The notes under the pieces were generated by a model. The model was not told where the DNA came from. It searched no databases and saw nothing but the letters and a program-made list of their open reading frames with translations. Below are positions 1 through 6,154 of a DNA stretch of 14,668 bases, piece by piece. The translations under genes and the position numbers were made by a program. Numbering within the stretch: the first letter of the stretch is position 1; every line of letters begins with the position of its first letter. The stretch spans positions 1 to 14,668 of the forward strand of contig JBCBJZ010000096.1 of NCBI GenBank assembly GCA_038522635.1, given 5' to 3'. The DNA comes from JBCBJZ01 sp038522635. GTDB lineage: Bacteria; Pseudomonadota; Alphaproteobacteria; Rhizobiales; Hyphomicrobiaceae.

Positions 1-1
1 G

Positions 2-1798
2 CTGGCTATAGAAGCGCCGTGGCCGCTCAGCGTGCGCTACGATGCGAAGGCGATCGCGCTCAACGTGGATGCCAAAGGGCTTCGGCGCCAGCGCATCAAG
101 AAGGTCGAGTTCTTCGTCGGTGAGTGGGGCGTGATCGAAGTCGCCGCGCCGCAAGCGACCCATTGGCAGCCGGGTAAGCTGATCCACGCGCTCAAGCGCA
201 GCACGGAGACGTCGGACTTACCGGCTGAATTGGAAGGCCTACTCGTCATCACCGAGACGTTGGATGAGGGCGACGTTCGCCAAGGGTTTAAGGTCCGCCT
301 CCCCCTCGACGATAAGGCGAAGGCCGGCGCCGATGGCGATGCACCTTCAACGTTGCTGGCCGCCGTTGGCGTGCCTCCGGGTACGCCTGGTGCGCCGAAC
401 GCGGGGCCTGGTATGCCGAACGCGGGCCTGGGTGCAAGCGGTCCTGCGGGCGGCGGGATCGGCTTTCTGGCGGCCATCGCTTTCGCTTTCCTTGGCGGCA
501 TGATCCTCAATCTGATGCCCTGCGTGCTGCCGATCTTGTCACTCAAGATCCTCTCGCTCGCGGGCGCGCGCGAAGCCGCCGCTGGCCAAGACGACGGGAC
601 GGCTGCCGTCGGTTCAGCGGCGAGAGCCGTCGCTGCCGACCAACGCCATCACGGTTACGCTTACGGTGCGGGTGCGCTCGTCAGCTTTGCCGCGCTCGCC
701 GTTTTGTTGATCGCGCTGCGCGAGGCGGGCGTGGCGCTTGGCTGGGGCTTTCAGTTCCAGTCGCCAGCCTTCGTGCTGCTCATGATCGCGCTGTTCTTCG
801 CGCTCGGACTTTCCCTATCGGGCGTGTTTTCGATCGGCGGCAGCCTCATCGGGACCGGGGGCAGTTTGGCGGCGCGGCCGGGGCACGCGGGCTCGTTCTT
901 CACTGGCATGCTCGCTTCCATCGCGGCCACGCCCTGCACGGCACCCTTCATGGGTGTCGCTGTCGGCTACGCGTTGACACGGCCTGCCTACGAAGTGTTC
1001 GCGGTTTTGATGGCGCTCGGCATAGGGTTCGCGCTTCCGGTCGTGGCACTCAGCGTGAGCGGCCTCGCAGCGCGCTTCATCCCACGGCCCGGCGCGTGGA
1101 TGGAGACGTTCAAGCAGGTGCTCGCCTTCCCGCTTTACGCGACGGTGGCGTGGCTGGTCTGGGTCCTGAGCCAACAGGCCGGCAGTGATGGTGTGTTGGC
1201 CGCTGGCCTCGTCCTGGTCGCTGTTGGCTTCGGGGCATGGTTGTTCGGCGCTGACGGCTCGTCCTCCAACGGTGACGGTGCGGCGAGCTGGTGGCGCCCG
1301 GTTGCGGCGGCCGGTTTTGTGATCGTGGCCTTTGCCGCTGCCTGGCCGTTCGCGCAAACACGCGATTCCCGCGCGCTTGCTCTTGATGGCCCCAGCGGAA
1401 CACCTGCGCAGCGGGCCTCAGCTCAGCAGGTGCCAGCGGACGCCGTCGCGTTCTCGCGCGCGCGGATCGAGGCCTTGCGTCGTGAAGGCCGGCCTGTGTT
1501 CGTCAACCTGACCGCAGCGTGGTGCATCTCGTGCAAGGTTAACGAGCGGCTCGTTCTCAAGAGCGCCGCTTTCAAGCGGGGGCTGGACGCGCGCAACATC
1601 GCCTACGTGGTCGGCGACTGGACCAACCAGGATCCCGAAATCTCGAAGCTGTTGAAGGCGCACGCGCGTGCCGGCGTTCCGCTCTATTTGCTCTACCCCG
1701 CCGATCCTTCAAAGCCCGCGATGGTGTTGCCGCAGTTGCTCACCACCGGTCTCGTCCAAAGCTACCTCGATAAGCTTCCCGCAGGCAGCCGTGCGTGA
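2..1798 (+). CDS. DsbD/ScsB-type thiol:disulfide interchange protein, 5'-partial
   Basis: Membrane electron conduit expected to pass reducing equivalents from cytoplasmic thioredoxin across the inner membrane to periplasmic or secreted thiol proteins. The frame is already open at the first base, so the start lies outside the window. Seen in order: the end of an N-terminal periplasmic DsbD-alpha-like domain (about 120 residues, including EWGVIEVAAPQ); a Gly/Pro/Ala linker; a multi-spanning membrane domain with the two characteristic cysteines in NLMPCVLPILSLK (about nt 510-550) and AATPCTAPFMG (about nt 925-955); and a C-terminal thioredoxin domain with the CxxC motif AAWCISCKVNE (cysteine codons at 1523 and 1532). 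This domain order is that of DsbD and ScsB; the extra N-terminal module fits ScsB slightly better. It ends in TGA at 1796. A redoxin gene follows after 115 bases in the same direction and is a plausible client. Family assignment is firm; the exact client is inference. Confidence 0.9.
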   Translation: MAIEAPWPLSVRYDAKAIALNVDAKGLRRQRIKKVEFFVGEWGVIEVAAPQATHWQPGKLIHALKRSTETSDLPAELEGLLVITETLDEGDVRQGFKVRLPLDDKAKAGADGDAPSTLLAAVGVPPGTPGAPNAGPGMPNAGLGASGPAGGGIGFLAAIAFAFLGGMILNLMPCVLPILSLKILSLAGAREAAAGQDDGTAAVGSAARAVAADQRHHGYAYGAGALVSFAALAVLLIALREAGVALGWGFQFQSPAFVLLMIALFFALGLSLSGVFSIGGSLIGTGGSLAARPGHAGSFFTGMLASIAATPCTAPFMGVAVGYALTRPAYEVFAVLMALGIGFALPVVALSVSGLAARFIPRPGAWMETFKQVLAFPLYATVAWLVWVLSQQAGSDGVLAAGLVLVAVGFGAWLFGADGSSSNGDGAASWWRPVAAAGFVIVAFAAAWPFAQTRDSRALALDGPSGTPAQRASAQQVPADAVAFSRARIEALRREGRPVFVNLTAAWCISCKVNERLVLKSAAFKRGLDARNIAYVVGDWTNQDPEISKLLKAHARAGVPLYLLYPADPSKPAMVLPQLLTTGLVQSYLDKLPAGSRA

Positions 1799-1913
1799 TG
1801 CGTTTCGCACCGCACCGCACCCCACTGCATGTACCGGGCCTGACGGGCTTACCGGTCGACCCCCAACCTGCCGGTTCGCCGGCGGTCTTTCACAAACCTG
1901 ACAGGAGACTGCC

Positions 1914-2555
1914 ATGACGATGCTGCAACGTTTCGCCCGCCGCTCCGCCGCGATGAGCCTCGCCTGCGCCGGGCTTTTGAGCCTGGGCGCTCCGGCCCAT
2001 GCCGCACCGAAAATCGATCAGAAGGCCCCGGCTTTCGTTGGGATCGATACCAAAGGCAAGGAAGTGCGCCTGAGCGATCTGCGCGGGAAAACCGTTGTGT
2101 TGGAGTGGACCAACCACGACTGCCCGTTCGTCGCCAAGCACTACCGCACGGGCAACATGCAGGCGCTGCAAAAGAAGTACGGCGGCACCGATGTCGTGTG
2201 GTTGTCCGTCATTTCATCTGCTCCCGGTACGCAGGGCCATGTCAGCCCCGCAAAGGCTGATGAGTTGACCTCCTCGCGCGATGCGAAACCGACTGCGGTG
2301 CTGCTCGATCCGAAGGGCACGATCGGGCGGATGTATAAGGCGCGGACCACGCCGCATATGTACGTGATCGATCCAGAAGGCGTGCTGCGTTACATGGGTG
2401 CGATCGACAACAAGCCGACGACGCGTGATGCCGACGTTAAGCGGGCCAAGAACTACGTCAAAGCCGCGATGACCAAACTGACGGCGGGTGCGCCGGTCGA
2501 TCCTTCGGTGACGCGCGCCTACGGCTGTTCGGTGAAATACGGCCCATCGTCGTAA
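1914..2555 (+). CDS. secreted thioredoxin-fold redoxin (AhpC/TSA-like)
   Basis: A 213-residue exported thioredoxin-fold protein of the redoxin/AhpC-TSA type. Residues 1-30 form a clear signal peptide (basic n-region with R6, R9 and R10, a hydrophobic core, and an AHA|AP cleavage site), so the mature protein is periplasmic. The body has the family's APAF...DTKGKEVRLSDLRGKTVVLEW opening in spirit, a single peroxidatic-like cysteine in NHDCPFVAKHY (C70), the cis-Pro region TTPHMYVID, and a second conserved-looking cysteine near the end (C205 in YGCSVKY). There is no CxxC, so this is not a classical thioredoxin. The ATG at 1914 is supported by AGGAG at 1903-1907, six bases upstream. Position directly after a DsbD/ScsB homologue suggests that it receives electrons from that protein or works in the same envelope redox pathway. 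Peroxidase activity versus a thiol-reductase role cannot be decided from sequence. Confidence 0.85.
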   Translation: MTMLQRFARRSAAMSLACAGLLSLGAPAHAAPKIDQKAPAFVGIDTKGKEVRLSDLRGKTVVLEWTNHDCPFVAKHYRTGNMQALQKKYGGTDVVWLSVISSAPGTQGHVSPAKADELTSSRDAKPTAVLLDPKGTIGRMYKARTTPHMYVIDPEGVLRYMGAIDNKPTTRDADVKRAKNYVKAAMTKLTAGAPVDPSVTRAYGCSVKYGPSS

Positions 2556-2591
2556 GCGCGCGGCGTTTGGCGTGTGACATGCGGCGCTTCC

Positions 2592-2715
2592 GCTTAGAGT
2601 TCATCCGCTTCAGGTGGACTCACCTGAGGCGAAAGATGAACGGCTAAACAAAAGCTTAGAGTTCATCCGCTTCAGGTGGACTCACCTGAGGCGAAAGATG
2701 AACGGCAAAACGAAA
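2592..2715. repeat. two tandem 62-bp palindromic (REP-like) units
   Basis: Two head-to-tail copies, 2592-2653 and 2654-2715, differ at only a few positions near their ends. Each carries a long dyad. In copy 1, GTTCATC (2599-2605) pairs with GATGAAC (2635-2641), CGC (2606-2608) with GCG (2629-2631), and TCAGGTG (2610-2616) with CACCTGA (2621-2627) around a GACT loop; the T/G at 2609/2628 can wobble-pair in RNA. An AAA bulge lies at 2632-2634. Copy 2 repeats this at 2661-2703. There is no T-run after either, so they are not standard terminators. Their look (AGAG start, imperfect palindrome, intergenic placement) resembles the short palindromic repeats scattered in Rhizobiales-type genomes; family membership is inference. 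Confidence 0.85.
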
Positions 2716-2760
2716 GCTTAGATGTCGGTTCCGCTTCAAGCTAAGCGAACCGACTCTAAG
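2716..2760. repeat. third, divergent hairpin sharing the GCTTAGA leader
   Basis: It begins at exactly the same 62-base spacing and with the same GCTTAGA word as the two upstream units but has a different body. CTTAGA (2717-2722) pairs with TCTAAG (2755-2760), GTCGGTT (2724-2730) with AACCGAC (2748-2754), and CGCTT (2732-2736) with AAGCG (2743-2747), leaving one bulged base and a six-base loop. That is about 18 pairs. It may be a related repeat subtype placed next to the tandem pair, or the flank into which they expanded. Confidence 0.7.
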
Positions 2761-2787
2761 GCGGAGCGACCTTCAGGACGAGATGGG

Positions 2788-2817
2788 AAAGGCGGTGCCA
2801 TGGGCGCCGCCTTTTTT
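2788..2817 (+). terminator. rho-independent terminator
   Basis: AAA is followed by the stem GGCGGTGCC (2791-2799), an ATG loop, and GGCGCCGCC (2803-2811), with one G-U-type pair, then six Ts (2812-2817) and further T-rich sequence. The stem is strong and the T-run immediate. It lies about 235 bases after the redoxin stop, downstream of the hairpin repeats, and just before the imuA promoter, so it should end transcripts entering from the redox genes. Confidence 0.85.
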
Positions 2818-2832
2818 GTTTGCTTTTTGTTC

Positions 2833-2861
2833 TTGACGCGAGGTGGGGCAAGAATTAGAAC
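2833..2861 (+). promoter_or_regulatory. sigma70-type promoter of imuA-imuB-dnaE2
   Basis: A -35 hexamer TTGACG (2833-2838) is followed after 17 bases by TAGAAC (2856-2861) as a -10 element. Spacing is ideal. The LexA operator begins within the -10 hexamer, the expected geometry for repression. Transcription would start near 2867-2869, only 7-9 bases before the first in-frame imuA ATG at 2876. The promoter is predicted, not measured. Confidence 0.7.
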
Positions 2862-2872
2862 TTTTAGAGAAC
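2858..2872 (+). promoter_or_regulatory. LexA operator (alphaproteobacterial SOS box)
   Basis: GAAC (2858-2861), a seven-base AT-rich spacer (2862-2868), and GAAC (2869-2872) exactly match the known alphaproteobacterial LexA consensus GAAC-N7-GAAC, which is a direct repeat and not the enterobacterial CTGT-N8-ACAG palindrome. It overlaps the predicted -10 element and start point and ends three bases before the first imuA ATG. LexA binding would block transcription until DNA damage activates RecA. SOS control of imuA-imuB-dnaE2 is established in Caulobacter and relatives, so site and gene context support each other. Confidence 0.93.
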
Positions 2873-2875
2873 ATA

Positions 2876-4293
2876 ATGGCATTGAAGATGTCAACCGATC
2901 ATCACGACGCCCCAACAGCCATGCCACACCATGATGTCCCTCAGCCTCCGCAAAGCGATGCGTTTCGCCTGCCAGCACAGGCATCCGCGCCGCCATCGCA
3001 GCCAGCTCTTGAGCCAGAACGAGAGTGTCGCGGTGATCGCGCACACGTGTTGGCGCGGTTGCAAGACACCATCGATCGTATTGAGCGGCGTGATGCTCGC
3101 GATGAGGTCGCCGCTGCCGCCGCCATCGGGGGGGCGGGCAATGAGATGCATGCCGGCACGGGGCCGCCGTACGATGCGCAAAGGGTCGACGGTGATGCTG
3201 GGCTCTGGTGCACCGGGATCGATGCGGTGGATGCCGCTTTGGGGGCTGGGCTCGATGCGGGTGGTGTGCATGAGATCAAGCCTGGCGATGCGGAAGGCTT
3301 GGGCGCAGTCGCGATGCCACGTGGGTTGGGATGCGATGCGGATGGCGACGATGACGCGGTGGCGTTGGAGGGTGAAGGGCACGCGCCTGCTAGCGTGTCT
3401 GCGGGCGCTTCTGGGGGCGCGTGGATGGCCGACCATCTGGCCGCGATCGGTTTTGCGTGGCGTTTGCTTGCCGGTTTGGTCGCGAGCAGGCGTGATCCGC
3501 GCCCCTTGCTCTTCTGCTGGCTGCAGCGTGAGGCGATGGAATTCGGTGTCCCTTACGGCTACGGCTTTGAGCGGATCGGGCTTGATCCCTCACGGTTGAT
3601 CATCGCAACGCCCACGACGCTGAACGATGCGCTTTGGACCCTTGAGGAAGCGGTCAAAAGTGATGCGGTCGCGGGCACATTTGCCTTGTTGGGGCAGGTG
3701 GATCTGACGCCGGCGCGACGGTTGCCAGCGCCAACCGTCGCGCATGCGACCCCATGCATGGTGGTTTCACACCCGCGCTCATCGCCTATGGCTGCCACCG
3801 CCACGCGTTGGCGTGCGCGGGCAGCTCCCGGTGCGCCCCATCCCTTCGATGCGCGCGCGCCAGGGTCGTGGCGCATCGACCTGATGGTGGAACTCTCGCG
3901 TCAGCGCGCGAACGCCAGCGCTACGGCGATGGGGGCGGTGTCGCCGCAGCACACGGCTCATCCGCAGGCTCCCCATCAGCTCACGCCTCGCAGCCCTCTC
4001 CTGATCACCCCCCTCCTCATCAGCATGGCGGCCTTGAAGCTGTTGGCCCGCAAGGCCCCTCGCAAAGTTGCTCTCAAAGTCTTTGGGGGCAGCAAGGCAG
4101 CGCACATCCCCTTTTCCCTTCCCTCCTCGCCTCTCCTTCAACGGCTCAGCGTCAAAGTTTGTATCAATGGCATCGCGTGGAATGGTCCGATGAAGCGTTA
4201 CGTTTCCGTGTGGTTACCCCACTGGCCGATCGAGCGGCTACGCCGTCACACCCCGCAAGCGGTACCGGCCGCGCATCCCTTTGCGCTGGTTGA
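2876..4293 (+). CDS. imuA: ImuA (RecA/SulA-like SOS mutagenesis protein), with apparent frame break
   Basis: ImuA is the RecA-like accessory protein of the ImuA-ImuB-DnaE2 translesion mutasome; it acts in the cytoplasm with ImuB. Frame 2 from the ATG at 2876 (alternative 2888) gives the family core: LARLQDTIDRIE (about residue 59), the IDAVDAAL region, GGVHEIK (about 130), RPLLFCWLQRE, GLDPSRLI, DALWTLEEAVKS, LDLTPARRL and ATRWRAR, then SWRIDLMVELSRQRAN near nt 3900. The expected C-terminal block (QWHRVEWSDEALRF then VVTPLADRAA, nt 4165-4250) is in the frame starting at 4165, one base back, and ends at TGA 4291-4293, overlapping imuB by 104 bases. A frame change therefore occurs between about 3900 and 4150; the six-C run at 4008-4013 is the best candidate. 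Compared with the usual 230-280 residues it has an N-terminal extension of about 57 residues, an insertion at about 139-181, and a Pro/His/Gln-rich linker. No clear SD precedes 2876, consistent with a near-leaderless mRNA. It is either a real lesion, a base-calling error or recoding. Confidence 0.75.
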
Positions 4294-6154
4294 AGCGCGT
4301 GCGCACGGGCTGATCATCACAGCGGTGAACGCGCGTGCGCAACGCGAGGGGATCAGTCCTGGGCTCGCGCTTGCCGATGCGCGTGCGCTGCTGCCCTCCC
4401 TGCTCAGCGCGCCAGCGCAGATGCGCGAAGATCGCCAGGCCTTGTTGAAGTTGACGGCGTGGTGTGGGCGCTACGGCATGGCGCGCCATACCGAAGGCGA
4501 CGATGGGCTTTGGATCGATATCTCGGGCGTCGCACATTTGTTCGCTCGCGCTGATGATCCTGCTGAGTCGGCCTCTCTCGAAGTGACCTCTGGCGGAGCA
4601 GCAGGGAGGGGCCTCCAGGTTGGCGCGGGGAAGCCCCATGGTCGTGCTGACGGAGGCTGCACGCCTTTGTTCAACTTTGAACATGAAGCCGCGTTGCTCG
4701 CCGACCTTTTGGCAAGGCTCGCGCGTGCTGGTTTCACCGCGCGTGCGGCAAGCGCATCGACCCATGGCGCCGCCTACGCGATGGCGCGCTATGGCACCCA
4801 CCAGCTAGCGACGGGGCGCGTTATGCCGCCTGAACGCACCGCGCAGATTTTGCGCGCCTGTCCGGTGGAGGGGTTGCGGCTTGACGCCGACACGATCGTT
4901 TTATTGAAGCGGTTGGGGCTACGGCGCGTCGGTCAGCTTTACGATGTGCCGCGTGATGCGCTTGCCCGTAGGTTTCGCGATGAGGGTGGAAAGGGCCGAA
5001 AAAAGACGTCACAGGCGCGCGCGCAGGCGGCCTGCCAAAACGTGTTGTGGCGGCTCGATCAGGCTCTCGGACGCGACCGCGATGTGCGGGTACCGTTGGT
5101 TGAGCCGCCCACTTTCGCGGTGCGCCAAGCGTTCACCGATCCGCTGATTTCCCATGAGGGGATCGAGGTCGCCGTGGCTGCGCTATGTGCAGCGCTCAGC
5201 CAGCAACTTTGTGCGCGTGCACGGGGGGCACGGCGGCTCGCTTTGAGCCTCTACCGTAGCGATGCGACGAGCGCTCACATCGCTTTGGGTATCAGCGCCG
5301 CTTCTGCCGCTGCGTCACATTTTGTCGGTTTGCTGAAGGAGAAGCTGCCTGAGATCGATGCAGGCTTCGGCATCGATCTGATGGTGTTGCGGGCACCTGT
5401 GACCGGGCCTTTGGTCGCAGCACAAAAGCGGCTGGTCGTGAAGGAGGGCGGTGCTCGGCGCGGCGTGACGGCACCATGCACATCTGCTTCCACGCTTGCC
5501 ACGGCCTTGGTCGCTGCCTCTACCCCTGCCGTACGCGCTGCCCCTGGGCCTTTGGGCGCAGCCGCGGCCGCCGCAAGACCTGGTCTTCCCCGTGCTGCCC
5601 TCGCCCCAAGGGATCAGCAGCACGATGAAGCGGCCTGCACAAACCTCATCGATCGGCTGTCGAACCGGCTTGGCGACAACAACGTGCTGTATGCCCTTGA
5701 CTGTGAGGCGCATCAGCCGGAGCGCGCGCAACGCCTGCGCCCGCTCATGCAGCGCTCCGCGGTAGGGGCGGACGCGCCTTCCACGCGCGAGCGCTGGGCG
5801 CGTTTCAAGGCTCCCGATCTCCCACGCCCGGGCTTGTTGTTCACCACGCCCGAACCGATCGCGGTGCTCGCGCAGATACCCGATGGTCCGCCCGCTTGGT
5901 TCACCTGGCGGCGCGTCTCCCGGCGGGCGCGCAAAGCACAGGGCCCTGAGCGTATCAGTCCCCCATGGTGGTTGGAGTGCGCTACCGCGCGTGGCGCACG
6001 CACACGCGATTACTTTTGGATCGAGGACATGTTTGGCGCGCGCTACTGGGTCTACCGGGAAGGGCTTTATGAGCGCGATGAAGAGGACGAAGACCGCGAT
6101 GAGGACGCGATGAACGCCAACCCGCGTTGGTTCATGCACGGATTGCAAATGTGA
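4190..6154 (+). CDS. imuB: ImuB, catalytically inactive Y-family polymerase homologue
   Basis: ImuB is the adaptor of the SOS mutasome, thought to link ImuA, DnaE2 and the beta clamp; it has a Y-family polymerase fold but lacks the active-site acidic residues. The 654-residue product starts MKRYVSVWLPHWPIERLRR, the usual ImuB opening, where the polymerase's first metal-binding Asp is absent. DGLWIDISGVAHLF (residues 105-118) replaces the SxDE motif of active enzymes. A helix-hairpin-helix region (LKRLGLRRVGQLYDVP), a little-finger-like domain (FGIDLMVL) and the terminal DYFWIEDMFGARYWVYREGLY...RWFMHGL block follow. Usual length is about 500; the excess is an insertion at about 119-163 in the place of the usual HLFGGE loop, an Ala-rich linker before NLIDRLSNRLG, and an acidic Glu/Asp stretch before the last RWFMHGL. 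No clear beta-clamp motif was identified. The frame upstream is open back to 2843, but residue 1 is best placed at ATG 4190. Its TGA shares one base with the dnaE2 ATG. Confidence 0.88.
   Translation: MKRYVSVWLPHWPIERLRRHTPQAVPAAHPFALVEARAHGLIITAVNARAQREGISPGLALADARALLPSLLSAPAQMREDRQALLKLTAWCGRYGMARHTEGDDGLWIDISGVAHLFARADDPAESASLEVTSGGAAGRGLQVGAGKPHGRADGGCTPLFNFEHEAALLADLLARLARAGFTARAASASTHGAAYAMARYGTHQLATGRVMPPERTAQILRACPVEGLRLDADTIVLLKRLGLRRVGQLYDVPRDALARRFRDEGGKGRKKTSQARAQAACQNVLWRLDQALGRDRDVRVPLVEPPTFAVRQAFTDPLISHEGIEVAVAALCAALSQQLCARARGARRLALSLYRSDATSAHIALGISAASAAASHFVGLLKEKLPEIDAGFGIDLMVLRAPVTGPLVAAQKRLVVKEGGARRGVTAPCTSASTLATALVAASTPAVRAAPGPLGAAAAAARPGLPRAALAPRDQQHDEAACTNLIDRLSNRLGDNNVLYALDCEAHQPERAQRLRPLMQRSAVGADAPSTRERWARFKAPDLPRPGLLFTTPEPIAVLAQIPDGPPAWFTWRRVSRRARKAQGPERISPPWWLECATARGARTRDYFWIEDMFGARYWVYREGLYERDEEDEDRDEDAMNANPRWFMHGLQM

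Larger units (their letters stand above)
2556..2875. other. intergenic regulatory and repeat block between redoxin gene and imuA
   Basis: This 320-base stretch holds no convincing gene. In order it contains two nearly identical tandem hairpin units (from 2592 and 2654, period 62), a third divergent hairpin beginning with the same GCTTAGA word (2716-2760), a rho-independent terminator (2788-2817), and a sigma70-type promoter overlapped by a LexA operator (2833-2872). It separates the envelope redox pair from the SOS cassette, and the terminator should insulate the SOS promoter from upstream transcription. Confidence 0.8.

Noticed and set aside
1799..1913. Terminator or promoter between the DsbD/ScsB gene and the redoxin gene
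   Set aside because: GC-rich short repeats (CCGGT/GCCGG) are present but no stable stem with a T-run or credible -35/-10 pair was found; cotranscription is likelier.
2592..2760. CRISPR-like array
   Set aside because: Units are directly abutting, palindromic over most of their length, have no unique spacers and no cas genes nearby.
4008..4013. Programmed -1 frameshift site in imuA
   Set aside because: The six-C run does not form a proper X XXY YYZ heptamer in the main frame and no clear downstream structure was identified; an indel is the simpler explanation.
6127..6153. TTG at 6127 as the dnaE2 start
   Set aside because: It would add nine residues not part of the family alignment; ATG 6154 gives the usual one-base TGATG coupling with imuB.
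2843..6154. Single 1103-residue ImuA-ImuB fusion protein
   Set aside because: The ImuB-like start at 4190 is canonical and the ImuA C-terminal block is found in another frame overlapping it, so the continuous frame is better explained by a frame break and chance absence of stops in GC-rich sequence.
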